From assembly GCF_024055795.1 (NCBI RefSeq), contig NZ_JAMXMY010000022.1, positions 123,165 to 187,164 of the forward strand: DNA of 64,000 nucleotides, in the 5' to 3' direction. Positions within the stretch are counted from its first letter, which is position 1; each line of letters begins with the position of its first letter. Made by a program: the position numbers and the translations under genes. The notes under the pieces were generated by a model. The model searched no databases. It was not told the DNA's origin and saw only the letters and a program-made list of their open reading frames with translations. The DNA is from Actinoallomurus purpureus (GTDB taxonomy: Bacteria; Actinomycetota; Actinomycetes; Streptosporangiales; Streptosporangiaceae). Shown here in pieces: positions 42,183 to 51,831 of the stretch.

Positions 42183-43458
42183 ATGACAGAACATTATCAC
42201 AGGATCACCAAGAGCGACCAAAAAACGGAAGCGAGCCTGGGCGTCGCCTCGCTCCGCCACCCAGGCTCGCTTCGGCGTCGACGCGACCGCCCTGTCGACG
42301 TTCGCGATCCTGCAGCTCGGCGTCTACCTGCTCATGCAGATCCCGAGCGGGGTCATGGCCGACCGGTTCGGTCCCCGGCGGATGCTCGTGGCCGCCCTTC
42401 TCACGATGGCGCTCGGCGAGGCGCTGTTCGGGTTCGCGACCACCATGCCGCTGGCCGTCCTCGGCCGGGCGCTGGTCGGCCTGGGCGACGCCCTGACGTT
42501 CCTCAACGTCGTCCGGCTCATCGCCTCGTGGTTTCCCCGCCGGCGGTTCGCGCTGCTCACCGCGTTGACGGCGATGACCGGGGCGCTGGGGCAGATCGTC
42601 GGCACGGTGCCCCTGTCGGCCGCCCTGCGCGGGCTCGGCTGGACGCCGACCTTCCTCGGCGTGGGGCTGCTGAGCGGCCTGCTGTCGATCGTCGTGTGGT
42701 GGTGGGTCCGTGATCAACCGGACGCCTCTCGGGAACGTTCCACCTCTCCGGTGTCCGTTCTGGCCGACGTACGGACCGTGTTCGCCGCGCGGGGCACCCG
42801 CGCGGGGCTGTGGACGCACTTCGCCACGATGTCGTCGTTCATGGTGCTCGCCACGCTGTGGGGGTACCCGTACCTCGCCAAGGGGCTCGGGATGGCGCCC
42901 GCGTCGGCCCGGCTGGTGCTGACGCTCGGCGCGGCGACCCCCATGGTGGCCGCGCCCCTGCTGGGCCTGCTCGCCGGCCGCCGCCCCGACCTCCGCGGCC
43001 GACTGATCATCGGGGTCACGGGCACCCTCGCCGTCGCCTGGCTTCTCGCGATCACCTGGCCCGGCGGCCACCTGCCCGCGCCGCTGGCGGTGGCGCTGGT
43101 GCTGTTCAGCGTCGTCGGCAGCGCCGTGTCCATGCTCGCCTTCGACTTCGCGCGCGACGCCTGCCCGCCGGAACGCGGCGGCATGGCCTCGGGGATCGTC
43201 AACGTCGGCGGGTTCTCAGCCGCCATGACCGGCTCGCTCGGCGCCGGCGTACTGATCGACGCCACCGGCGGTCACTACGACGCCGGCTCCTTCCAGATCG
43301 CCTTCATCCCCATCACGGTCATGATCGCCATCGGGGCCGTGCGCGTCACGATGCTGCTGCGCCGCGGGCAGGCGGGCCCGCGCGGACCGGTCAGCCGGGG
43401 ACGGACCATCCACGAGCACGCAGCTCCTCGGCCAGCCGCTGCGCCGCCGGGGGCTTGA
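42183..43458 (+). pseudogene. MFS transporter, frameshifted and missing first helix
   Basis: From 42268 the frame encodes an MFS carrier (RFGVDATALSTFAILQLGVYLLMQIPSGVMADRFGPRRML, with the MFS loop motif DRFGPRR), about ten helices to 43458. The first helix is missing. An ATG at 42183 opens MTEHYHRITKSDQK in another frame; dropping one A from the AAAAAA run (42220-42225) joins it to KRKRAW and then the carrier. A 14-bp inverted repeat (42228-42241/42260-42273) lies where helix 1 is expected. The C-terminus runs 68 nt into tyrA antisense. A real but shortened protein from an internal start (42334) is possible. Confidence 0.6.
42228..42273. repeat. 14-bp inverted repeat at the MFS deletion point
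   Basis: GAAGCGAGCCTGGG (42228-42241) and its exact complement (42260-42273) flank 18 nt. On the minus strand the stem is followed by CGTTTTTT, so it would also act as an intrinsic terminator for minus-strand transcripts, although no minus-strand gene ends here. Confidence 0.75.
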
Positions 43459-44473
43459 CGCTCAGCTCCACCACGCCGACCGGCCGGCCCGGGGAGTGCT
43501 CGATCGTGAAGTCTTCGATGTTGATCCCGGCGACGCCCGCCGCCTGGAACAGCAGCGCCAGCTCGCCGGGCCGGTCGGGAATGACGACGGACACGACGGT
43601 GTAGGCCCCCGGCCGCCCTCCGTGCTTGCCGGGCAGCCGGCGGCGGCCCGTCCCGCCGCGCTCGAGCAGATCGGAGACGCCCGGTCCGGCGCCGTCACGC
43701 AGGGCGGCGGCGACGGCCGTCAGGTCGGCGGCCACCTCGTCGATCACCTCCGCCACCGGCAGGGCGTTCGAACCGAGGATCCCGATCCACAGCTCCGGGT
43801 CGCCGGCCGCGATGCGGGTGACGTCGCGTACGCCCTGGCCGGCGAGGCCGAGCGCGACCTTCGGGGCGTCCTCCAGACGGGCGGCGACCGCGGCGGCGAC
43901 GACGTGCGGCGCGTGCGAGACCAGCGCGACGGCCTGGTCGTGCTCGGCGGCGTCGACGACGACGGTCTGCGCGCCGCACTCCCGGGCCAGGGCGGTCACG
44001 GTCTCGACGGCCGCGGGGTCGGTGTCGGCCGTCGGGCACAGCGCCCAGGGCCGGCCGAGGAACAGGTCGCCCCGGGCGGCGGCGGGGCCGGACCGCTCGC
44101 TGCCGGCGAGCGGATGCCCGGCGACGAAACAGCTCAGGTCACAGCCCAGCTCGGCGGCCTCCCGGAGCGGCCGGGCCTTGACGCTCGCCACGTCGGTGTA
44201 GACCCGGGCCAGACCGCGTTTCTGCGCGTCCAGCAGGGTGGCCGCGACCGCCGCGGGCGGAACCGCGAGGACCGCCACGTCGGCCGGCTCGCCACCGTCG
44301 CGAAGCGGCGTCCCGGCCCCGAGCTCGGCCGCGAGGCGCATGGAGGCCGGGTCACGGTCGGCGAGCGACACCTCGGCGCCGTGCTCGCGCAGCGCGAGGG
44401 CCACGGACGTGCCGATCAGTCCGGTACCGATGACGACGATCCGCCGGAATCCGCCGATGAGTCTCACCTCCAC
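43391..44473 (-). CDS. tyrA: Prephenate dehydrogenase with ACT domain
   Basis: Tyrosine-pathway enzyme of 360 residues. NAD motif VVIGTGLIGTS (13-23), GHPLAGSERSGP (about 118-130) with catalytic His, and a C-terminal ACT regulatory domain (YTVVSVVIPDRPGELALLFQAAGVAGINIED). It belongs to the conserved block but is separated from aroH upstream and cmk downstream by inserted genes. GTG at 44473 is chosen; a ribosome site is not clear, as GGAGG overlaps the second codon. Confidence 0.92.
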   Translation of the reverse strand: MEVRLIGGFRRIVVIGTGLIGTSVALALREHGAEVSLADRDPASMRLAAELGAGTPLRDGGEPADVAVLAVPPAAVAATLLDAQKRGLARVYTDVASVKARPLREAAELGCDLSCFVAGHPLAGSERSGPAAARGDLFLGRPWALCPTADTDPAAVETVTALARECGAQTVVVDAAEHDQAVALVSHAPHVVAAAVAARLEDAPKVALGLAGQGVRDVTRIAAGDPELWIGILGSNALPVAEVIDEVAADLTAVAAALRDGAGPGVSDLLERGGTGRRRLPGKHGGRPGAYTVVSVVIPDRPGELALLFQAAGVAGINIEDFTIEHSPGRPVGVVELSVKPPAAQRLAEELRARGWSVPG

Positions 44474-44516
44474 AGGGGGCTACCAGCGTATCGACTCCCG
44501 TTCCGGCGCCCGTACG

Positions 44517-45659
44517 TCAGACGCCCCAGATCCGCCGGTACGCCTCCCAGTAGCCTCGCGGGTTCCAGGAGACCTCGCCGTCGATGTTGCCGGCGGTGGT
44601 CAGGTGCACCGGAGCGACGTAGCCGCTGGGAGGCCGCCCGGCGAACGCCCGGTTGAACTCGTCGATGATCTGGGTGCCCTGCTGGTGGAGCGGCTCGGGC
44701 ACGGTCGCCGCCTGGTAATGCCGGTTCCGGATCCGCGCGAACGCCGAGGGATCACCGTCTCCCGCGCCGATCGCGAACGGCGGGCCGTCGCCTCTCCTGC
44801 CCTCCGCCCGCAGGGCCGGCGCCGCGTCGGCGAAGTAGAGGTCGTTGATGGCGACGGAGTGCGTCCACCGGTCGCCGAACCGGGCCAGGAGAGAGGCGAC
44901 CTCCTGGGGCGTACGGATGGTCGCGTCGGGGACCGGGATGTTCTCGTAGGCGAGCACGGCGACACTGGAGCAGGATTCCAGCTGCTTCTTGATCAGTTGC
45001 GACTTGTGTTCCGCGAACGGGACCGAGGAGTCGGTGAAGACGACGACGCCGGCCTTCCCGTTCGACCTGGCGATGATCCAGCGGGCGCTGATCCCGGCGA
45101 CCTCCTCGACCCTGGTCGTGATGTTGGTGAACAGCCGGGGAGCGGTGCTCGGTCCCGGCGAGGGGACGGCGTGCCAGCCGATGAGCTGAATGCCCGCCGC
45201 GTTCGCCCGGCCGACCTCCCCTGCCACGGACCCGGGATCGAACCCGACGATCACGATTCCGGACGGGCGCAGGGCGATCGCGTCGCCGAACGCCTCCTTG
45301 ATCCCGGCGGGAGTGCCCTGGCCGTCGATGATCCGGACGTTCCAGCCGATGGAGCCTCCGGCCTCCTGAACGGCTCGGGCGACTCCCGCCTCCCCCGGGT
45401 TGGTCATGGTCTCCACGATCACCGCGATCCTCTTGCCCCGGGTCGCTCTCGGACCGGTCGTGGGACCGTCCCACACGGCCCCCGCCGCCTCGGCGCGGGC
45501 CACGACCTTCTTCGCCTCCCGCAGCACCGAGGCGCAGGCGGGGGGATCGCCGGGCCGGGACGTCGGCCCGGCCGGTTGCCGCAGGCATCCCCCGGCGAGC
45601 AGGATGGTCGCCAGCGGCACCGCCGCCGCCCGCAGGATCCGGTCATGGGTGTCGTTCAT
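44517..45659 (-). CDS. Sugar-type ABC binding lipoprotein
   Basis: 380 residues, periplasmic-binding type 1. Lipobox LAGGC gives lipidated C25. Visible ligand-domain segments include GKRIAVIVETMTNPGEAG and IVIVGFDPGSVAGEVGRANAAGI. It overlaps the permease gene by 17 nt and ends an importer operon. The long N-terminal linker (residues 26-75) is unusual. Ligand is unknown; RbsB-like proteins bind sugars, but also autoinducers and polyols. Confidence 0.85.
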   Translation of the reverse strand: MNDTHDRILRAAAVPLATILLAGGCLRQPAGPTSRPGDPPACASVLREAKKVVARAEAAGAVWDGPTTGPRATRGKRIAVIVETMTNPGEAGVARAVQEAGGSIGWNVRIIDGQGTPAGIKEAFGDAIALRPSGIVIVGFDPGSVAGEVGRANAAGIQLIGWHAVPSPGPSTAPRLFTNITTRVEEVAGISARWIIARSNGKAGVVVFTDSSVPFAEHKSQLIKKQLESCSSVAVLAYENIPVPDATIRTPQEVASLLARFGDRWTHSVAINDLYFADAAPALRAEGRRGDGPPFAIGAGDGDPSAFARIRNRHYQAATVPEPLHQQGTQIIDEFNRAFAGRPPSGYVAPVHLTTAGNIDGEVSWNPRGYWEAYRRIWGV

Positions 45660-46752
45660 GCGCGTTCTCCTCTCCGGAGGGCGGCGACGGCTCGTCCGGC
45701 GACGCGGCCACGGCCGATTCGCGCCGCCCCGCGACCGGGTGCGGCGGCGCCGCCCGCCGCCGTACGTTCGCGCGCACCCGGCGGCGCGCGGAGTAGCCGG
45801 CCAGGCCGACGGCGATGAGCAGGGTCACGCCGTTGAACAGCGGGGTCACCCAGAAGTCCGCGCCGAGTTGCCCGATGCCCGCCAGACCGATCGCCAGGAC
45901 CGCCACGGCGACCACGGTCCCGAGGGCGTTGGGCCGTCCCGGTCTGATCGCCGTCGAGCCCAGGAGGGCGGCGACGAAGGCGGGGACCAGGTAGTCGAGT
46001 CCGACGCTCGGATTGCCGACCTCCTGCTGCGCGGCGAGCAGGACGCCGGCACCCGCGGTGATCACTCCGGACCCGGCGAAGGCGTAGACGATGTACCGGC
46101 GGGTCGGGATGCCGACCAGCTCCGCCGCTCGCGGGTTCCCGCCGATGACGTACAGGTAGCGGCCGATGGGAAGACGCTCGAGGAAGAGCCAGAGCACCGC
46201 GGCGAGCGCCAGGACGTAGAACGCCGGCACGGGGACGCCGAGGAACTCGGTGTCGTACAGGCCGGTGAACGCCGGGGGAAGGCCGTCCGGGCCGGCGAGG
46301 ATCCGTCCTCCGTGGGTCGTCCAGCCGGTGACGGCGTACATGACGCTGCCGGTGCCGAGGGTGGCGATGAAGGAGTCGATCCGCGCGAACTCGACGAGGA
46401 ACCCGTTGATCGCCCCGATGAGCGCTCCCCCGGCGAGCACGGCCAGGCAGGCCGCCGCCCACGGCCAGCCATCGGCGATCATGAGCTGCAGGGTGAGCAC
46501 GTGCCACAGCCCGAGGCCGTAGCCGATGGACAGGTCGAACCTGCCGGCGACGATGGGGATCGTCGCGCCCAGCGCGAGGATCGCGGGGATCGCGTGGCTG
46601 GACAGCATCGAGGTGAGGTTGGCCATCGTCGGAAAGGTCGTGGGCAGGGCGACCGTGAACACGGCGAACAGCGCGACGCCCAGGGCGAGCAGCCCGTAGC
46701 TGCCGACCCGGTGCGCGGCGGACCGGTCGCGGAAGCGGCTGCGCGCGGCCAT
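45643..46752 (-). CDS. Sugar-type ABC permease
   Basis: 369 residues with about nine hydrophobic helices, RbsC-like (BPD_transp_2). The conserved stretch is AGRFDLSIGYGLGLWHV. A hydrophilic C-terminal tail rich in Arg, Ala and Pro is long for the family. Start shares one base with the ATPase stop, and its end overlaps the binding-protein start by 17 nt, so the three genes are tightly coupled. Confidence 0.88.
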   Translation of the reverse strand: MAARSRFRDRSAAHRVGSYGLLALGVALFAVFTVALPTTFPTMANLTSMLSSHAIPAILALGATIPIVAGRFDLSIGYGLGLWHVLTLQLMIADGWPWAAACLAVLAGGALIGAINGFLVEFARIDSFIATLGTGSVMYAVTGWTTHGGRILAGPDGLPPAFTGLYDTEFLGVPVPAFYVLALAAVLWLFLERLPIGRYLYVIGGNPRAAELVGIPTRRYIVYAFAGSGVITAGAGVLLAAQQEVGNPSVGLDYLVPAFVAALLGSTAIRPGRPNALGTVVAVAVLAIGLAGIGQLGADFWVTPLFNGVTLLIAVGLAGYSARRRVRANVRRRAAPPHPVAGRRESAVAASPDEPSPPSGEENAHERHP

Positions 46753-48293
46753 CAGTGCCCCGTCGTGCCCTGGCCGGGCCCGGCCGACATGGCGTGGACG
46801 ACGGCGGCGGCCGTCAGCTCCGCGCCGGACAGCTCAGCGGTCACGACGCCCCGGGCGAACACCAGGACCCGATGGCACAGGCGCACGACCTCGTCGACGT
46901 CGGTGGAGACCAGGAGGACGGCCAGGCCCTCGGCGACGGAGTCGTCGAGCAGGCGGTGGATCTCCGCGCGGGCGCCGACGTCGACGCCCGCGGTCGGCTC
47001 CTCCAGGACCAGTACGCGCCGGCGGATGCCGAGCCAGCGCCCGATCAGCACCTTCTGCTGATTGCCGCCCGACAACGCGGCGAACGGCGCCTCGGTGTCC
47101 GGAGGGCGTACGTCGAGCATGGCCAGGAGACGGCTCGCGGCGGCGCGCTCCCGGCCGGTACCGATCAACGCGACCGGCGGCAGGGCCCGGAGGCGCGGAT
47201 TCGGCAGGAGATTCTCCCGGACGCTCAGGTGGGGCGCCGAGCCCTCCGCGGCCCGGTCGCTCGCCACGAGGCCCACGCCCGCGCGGACGGCCGCGAACAC
47301 CGAGCCGCCGGCGACGGCCCGGCCGTCGAGGAGAACCCGCCCCCCGGCGAGGGGGCACGCCCCGGCCGCCGCGCGGCCGATGTCGGTGTGGCCGGCGCCC
47401 GTCAGGCCCACCAGGCCGAGGACCTCCCCGGCACGGAGCTCCAGGCTCACCGGACCGGCTCGCCCGGTTCGTACGCCCGTGAGCGTCAGCACGACCTCGC
47501 CGGCGCGGAGCGCCGAGCGGCGGCGGATTCCGGGGTGGTGGCCCACGACGTCACGTACGAGGTCCTCGGCGCCGCCGGCGACCGGCCCGTGCCGCACGAG
47601 GCGGCCGTCGCGGAGGACCGCGACGGTGTCGGCCACCTCGGCGACCTCGTGGAGCCGATGGGTGACGTACATGATCCCGCGCCCCTGGTCGCGGAGCGCG
47701 CGCAGCACGCCGAAGAGGCGGGCGCAGTCCGCCGCGGGCAGGCTCGCCGTCGGCTCGTCGAGGATGACGGCCTGGGCGTCGGTCGCCAGGGCACGGGCGA
47801 CGGCGACGAGGGACCGCTCGGTGCGAGTGAGGTCGGCGATCGGCTGATCGGGGTCGATGCCGGTGGCCACGCTCCGCAGGGCGGAGATGCAGCGGTCCCG
47901 GGTCCGGTGCCAGGAGATCAGCCCGCAGCGTCGTGCGTAACCGGCACCGAGGGCGATGTTCTCGGCCACGGTCATCCACTCGAGGAGGCCGAGATCCTGG
48001 TGAATGAAGGACATCGCGCGGGAGGCGGCCTCGGTTCCGAAGGGATGACCCGCCACCGTGATCCTCCCCTCGTCGGCGGAGTGGACGCCGGCCAGGATCT
48101 TGATCAGCGTGGACTTGCCCGCGCCGTTCTCCCCGAGCAGCGCGAGGACGCTGCCGCGCCGGAGGTCGAGGTCGACTCCGGCCAGCGCGGCAGTGCCTCC
48201 GAACCTCTTGGACAACCCACGGATCCGGAGGAGGGGGTCCGAGGCCGCCTGTGACACCGGCCCCGGGAAACGGTCAACAGGAGTGCCGTACAC
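46752..48293 (-). CDS. Sugar-type ABC ATPase, two fused domains (RbsA-like)
   Basis: 513 residues with two ABC domains. First: Walker A GENGAGKST (54-62), Walker B AVILDEPTASL, but a degenerate signature LTRTERSLV. Second: degenerate Walker A GLTGAGHTD, intact LSGGNQQKV and VLVLEEPTAGVDVG, as usual for RbsA/XylG/MglA. GTG start with GGAGAGG 3 nt upstream. First gene of an importer operon divergent from the cyclase gene (194 nt between). Confidence 0.9.
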   Translation of the reverse strand: MYGTPVDRFPGPVSQAASDPLLRIRGLSKRFGGTAALAGVDLDLRRGSVLALLGENGAGKSTLIKILAGVHSADEGRITVAGHPFGTEAASRAMSFIHQDLGLLEWMTVAENIALGAGYARRCGLISWHRTRDRCISALRSVATGIDPDQPIADLTRTERSLVAVARALATDAQAVILDEPTASLPAADCARLFGVLRALRDQGRGIMYVTHRLHEVAEVADTVAVLRDGRLVRHGPVAGGAEDLVRDVVGHHPGIRRRSALRAGEVVLTLTGVRTGRAGPVSLELRAGEVLGLVGLTGAGHTDIGRAAAGACPLAGGRVLLDGRAVAGGSVFAAVRAGVGLVASDRAAEGSAPHLSVRENLLPNPRLRALPPVALIGTGRERAAASRLLAMLDVRPPDTEAPFAALSGGNQQKVLIGRWLGIRRRVLVLEEPTAGVDVGARAEIHRLLDDSVAEGLAVLLVSTDVDEVVRLCHRVLVFARGVVTAELSGAELTAAAVVHAMSAGPGQGTTGH

Positions 48294-48452
48294 CGACCTC
48301 TCCGCGGAACCCTCGTCCCGGCGGGCAACCCGCTCGCGCTCGCCAAACTCTCTTCATCGTACAAAGGTGCTGGTCAAGGACTCGCCATCCGTGACGACCG
48401 CGCGAGCCAGGAACCATAGAGTGGCGAGAGGAAGGAGGGCGGCGGTCTCCTC

Positions 48453-48470
48453 CCCGGTCCCCTGACCGGG
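48453..48470. repeat. Small hairpin upstream of the cyclase gene
   Basis: CCCGGTC / GACCGGG with loop CCCT, 17 nt before the cyclase ATG and between the divergent ABC and cyclase genes. It might be an operator half or a mRNA leader hairpin. Confidence 0.35.
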
Positions 48471-48487
48471 TACACCGCCGCGATCTG

Positions 48488-49441
48488 ATGGGAGACCGCT
48501 CGGGCTCCGCCGGACCGCCGGACAACGGACCGGTGATCTCCCAGCTCGAATTCGAACGCATATTCGATATGGTGCGCGCGTGGGACCGCTGGGCCGACCC
48601 GGAGCGGGGCGCCTGGAATCTCGTCGACGAGCGACATGTGAAGGCCGCCGCCGCGCTCGTACGCTCGGGCGTCGTCGTTCCGATGGCCCGGCCGTGGAGC
48701 ACGGTGCCGGCTCCGGACAACGGCCGGCCGGCACTGCACCACATGACCGAACTCGGCGACGTCGAGCCGCCCGAACCCACCGGCCACAAGGACTTCATCG
48801 GCGTCGACTACCACGGCAAGGCGGTCAGCCATCTCGACGCCCTCGCGCACATCGCCTACCGGGGACGCCTCTTCGGCGGGCCCTCCGCCCGCGAGGTGAT
48901 CGACGCGGCCGGGGCGCGTCACGGGCCGGTGGACCGCCTCGGCGCGCTCGTCACCCGGGGGGTGCTGCTCGACCTTCCGGCGGTCCATGGCCTCGACTGG
49001 CTCGAACCCGGCCAGGCCGTGCACGCCGCGGACGTCCTCGCCGCCGAGGCGTCGTCCGGCGTCCGGATCGGTGAAGGGGACGCCGTGCTCCTCAGGACCG
49101 GCCACCTGCGGCGGCGCGCGGCCGTCGGGCCGTGGGACCCGTCCGCGGCGAGCGCCGGGCTCCACGTCGACGCCATGCCGCTGCTGGCCGAGCGGGGCAT
49201 CGCACTGCTCGGCGGAGACGGCGACAGCGACGTCCGGCCCTCCCCCGTGGTCGGCGTCCACTCCCCCATCCACGCCCTGGCGATCGCGGCGATGGGGGTG
49301 CCGCTCCTGGACAACCTGGATCTGGAGGGGCTGTCCGGCGCGTGCGCGGCGGCCGGACGGTATGAGTTCCTTCTCGTCGTCTCCCCGCTGCGCATCCCCG
49401 GCGCCACCGGCTCCCCCGTCACCCCTGTCGCCGTGTTCTGA
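48488..49441 (+). CDS. Cyclase-family metal-dependent hydrolase (KynB-like)
   Basis: 317 residues, PF04199-type putative cyclase. Metal-ligand pattern H109 in DYHG, then H115-x-D117-x3-H121 in SHLDALAH, matches the HxGTHxDxPxH family motif in part. Family members include kynurenine formamidase and isatin hydrolase, and act on amides or lactones. It is divergent from the ABC importer and precedes the convergent LuxR gene by 8 nt. The link suggests hydrolysis of an imported compound. No ribosome site is obvious before the ATG, so the start is uncertain. Confidence 0.8.
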   Translation: MGDRSGSAGPPDNGPVISQLEFERIFDMVRAWDRWADPERGAWNLVDERHVKAAAALVRSGVVVPMARPWSTVPAPDNGRPALHHMTELGDVEPPEPTGHKDFIGVDYHGKAVSHLDALAHIAYRGRLFGGPSAREVIDAAGARHGPVDRLGALVTRGVLLDLPAVHGLDWLEPGQAVHAADVLAAEASSGVRIGEGDAVLLRTGHLRRRAAVGPWDPSAASAGLHVDAMPLLAERGIALLGGDGDSDVRPSPVVGVHSPIHALAIAAMGVPLLDNLDLEGLSGACAAAGRYEFLLVVSPLRIPGATGSPVTPVAVF

Positions 49442-49449
49442 TCCCGCCC

Positions 49450-51762
49450 TCAGTGGGTCGCGGGCCGGTCGGGGAGCGCCCAGGCGGCGGCGATCTGGGA
49501 CCGCGACGTGAAGCCCAGCTTGCGAAGGATGTGTTCGACGTGACCCTCCGCGGTCCGCTGAGCGATCACCAGGGTGGCCGCGATCTCCTTGTTGCTCATG
49601 CCCTGGGCGACGAGCCCGGCGATCTCGCGTTCGCGGCGTGTCAGGACCGCCGCGACACCGCGCTCGGCCGCCTCTTCCTCGCCGCCTTCCGCGTCACTGA
49701 GCGCCATGGCGACCGCGCCGTCGACATCGAGCCCGGAGCCCCGGGCGTACGCCACCGAGAACTCCTTGTCCCCGAGGGCGGCCCGCAGGCGGGCCGCGCA
49801 CTCGTCGTGCGGACCGGCCAAATGCCCGAGCCCGGACAACGACGTGCCGATCGACCGCCAGACCGCCTGCGCGGCGCCCAGGAGCGCGGCGGCGCGCCGA
49901 TGTTCCCCGGCGTCGGCGGCCAGCCAGGCGAGCACCTCGATGCACTGAGCCATCCCGAGGTGATCGCCGGATGGCACCTTGATCTGGATCGACTCGCGGA
50001 TCACCTGCGTCCCCGTGCACGTGTCGCCGTGTCGCCATCGTTCGAGGCCGGTGACCCACAGGGCGTACGACAGCGACCACCGCGCGCCCTCGCGCTCGCA
50101 CATCCTGCGGCATTCCGCGCACAGGATGGGGGCCCGGGGATCGCGGTCGAGGACCGCCGCCATGGCCAGCTGGAACAACGTGGTCCAGCATCGCCCGCGG
50201 TTGCCGGCGGCCCGGTGGTACGACAGCGCCTTCTCCAGCAGGGTCGCGGCCTCAGTGAAGTCCCCGGCGAGCAGCGCGGCGAATCCGCTGATCTGGACGG
50301 CACCCGCGAGCTGTTCGTCGTCGCCCAGCCGCTCCGCCAGCCCGCGGGCCTCCTCCAGCAGCGGTCCGGCGACCGCCGGCTCTCCGCGCAGCAACATGAG
50401 CCAGGCGTCGACCCACAGCGCCTTCGCCCGCGCGGGGCTCTCGGACCGGTCGAGCGCCAGCGCCCGCTCCAGCCAGTGGTGGCCGTCGCGCAGGGAGGTC
50501 CACGAGACCCGGTGGCTCCACATGGACGCGGCGATCTCCAGGGCGCAGCGCGCCCGTGCGGGCCGGGTCAGGCAGAACTCCAGTGCCGCCACGACGTTGG
50601 ACTGTTCGCACCGCAGAAGGGCGGCCAGCTCCAGCTGGTTCGGCCCGAACCACTCGGCCTCCGCCCACGCCGCGATGTCCCGGCACCACGCGCAGTGGCG
50701 CATCAGCAGCCGGGTCTCCTGCCCGGCCTCGGCGAGCCGTTCCCGTCCGTATTCACGGAGGGTCTCCAGCATCTCGTAGCGCGGCGCGCGGCTCTCCGAG
50801 CCGGTCCGCAGCAGGACGGACTTGTCCACGAGCGCCGACACGACGTCGACCACGTCGGCGGGGGCGATCTCGTCGCCGGAGCAGACCTGTTCGATCGCCT
50901 CCAGCGAGCAGCCGCCGGAGAACACCGACAGCCCCCGCCAGAGGGCCTGCTCCTCGGGTGAGCACAGGTCGTAGCTCCAGTCGATCAATCCGCGGAGGGT
51001 CTGCTGGCGCGGCAGCGCGACCGGACTGCCCCCGGTAAGGAGGCGGAAGCGGTCCTCCAGCCGGTCGAGGATCTGCTGCACCGACAGCGCCCGCAGGCGT
51101 ACCGCCGCCAGCTCGACGGCCAGCGGAATGCCCTCGAGCCGGCGGCACAGCCGCGTCACCGCGAGGGCGTTGACGGCGTCGATCGTGAACCCGGGCAGGG
51201 CGGCGGCGGCCCGCTCGGCGAACAGGTTCACCGATTCGAAGCGGGCCAGCTCGTCCGCCGAGAAGATCTCGTCATCGTCCGGCACGGACAGGGGCGGCAC
51301 CTTCAGGACGTACTCGCCCTCGGCGTGGAGCACCTGCCGGCTCGTGGCCAGGATCCGCAACTCGGGCGCGAGGCCGAGGAGTTTCCCGGCCAGGGCGGCG
51401 CAGTCGGCCGTCAGGTGCTCGCAGTTGTCCAGCAGGAGCAGCAGCCGCCGGTCCGCCAGGTAGTTGCCCAGCACTCCGAGACCGCCTTCGCCCTGCAGCC
51501 CCAGGACGCCGCCCACGACCCGCAGCAGCGGCTCACCCGCCACGACCGGCGCCAGGTCGACCAACCAGACACCGTCGGGGAAGTCGCGCCCGGCCTCGGC
51601 GGCCACCCGCGCGGCCAGGCGGGTCTTGCCCACGCCCCCCGGGCCGGTGAACGTCACCATCCGGCTGCAGGACAGCAGGCGCTTCGCCTCCGTCAGCTCG
51701 TGTCTGCGGCCGACGAAGCTCGTCACCTCGGCTGGAAGATTTCCCGCATGCCTCTGTGCCAT
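49450..51762 (-). CDS. Large ATPase/LuxR-type regulator
   Basis: 770 residues. Domains in order: N-terminal AGNLPAEVTSFVGRRHEL, an NB-ARC-like ATPase with P-loop GPGGVGKTRLA (about 40) and DNCEHL Walker B, winged-helix and TPR-like region, and a C-terminal LuxR HTH (LTRREREIAGLVAQGMSNKEIAATL, then LRKLGF). This is the usual actinobacterial AfsR/MalT-like LuxR ATPase layout. Start ATG at 51762 is chosen because it matches the family N-terminus; a GTG at 51780 is possible. It may regulate the adjacent importer and cyclase. Confidence 0.88.
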   Translation of the reverse strand: MAQRHAGNLPAEVTSFVGRRHELTEAKRLLSCSRMVTFTGPGGVGKTRLAARVAAEAGRDFPDGVWLVDLAPVVAGEPLLRVVGGVLGLQGEGGLGVLGNYLADRRLLLLLDNCEHLTADCAALAGKLLGLAPELRILATSRQVLHAEGEYVLKVPPLSVPDDDEIFSADELARFESVNLFAERAAAALPGFTIDAVNALAVTRLCRRLEGIPLAVELAAVRLRALSVQQILDRLEDRFRLLTGGSPVALPRQQTLRGLIDWSYDLCSPEEQALWRGLSVFSGGCSLEAIEQVCSGDEIAPADVVDVVSALVDKSVLLRTGSESRAPRYEMLETLREYGRERLAEAGQETRLLMRHCAWCRDIAAWAEAEWFGPNQLELAALLRCEQSNVVAALEFCLTRPARARCALEIAASMWSHRVSWTSLRDGHHWLERALALDRSESPARAKALWVDAWLMLLRGEPAVAGPLLEEARGLAERLGDDEQLAGAVQISGFAALLAGDFTEAATLLEKALSYHRAAGNRGRCWTTLFQLAMAAVLDRDPRAPILCAECRRMCEREGARWSLSYALWVTGLERWRHGDTCTGTQVIRESIQIKVPSGDHLGMAQCIEVLAWLAADAGEHRRAAALLGAAQAVWRSIGTSLSGLGHLAGPHDECAARLRAALGDKEFSVAYARGSGLDVDGAVAMALSDAEGGEEEAAERGVAAVLTRREREIAGLVAQGMSNKEIAATLVIAQRTAEGHVEHILRKLGFTSRSQIAAAWALPDRPATH

Positions 51763-51831
51763 CGCAACCCGCCATGACACCCTTGGATACGTACCTGTGC
51801 CAAGGTCAGTCTACAGAACGATGTCCAACGG

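Noticed and set aside
42220..42273. Stem plus T-run on the minus strand as a true terminator
   Set aside because: No minus-strand gene ends within 1 kb upstream; the A-run is better explained as Lys codons of the damaged MFS gene.
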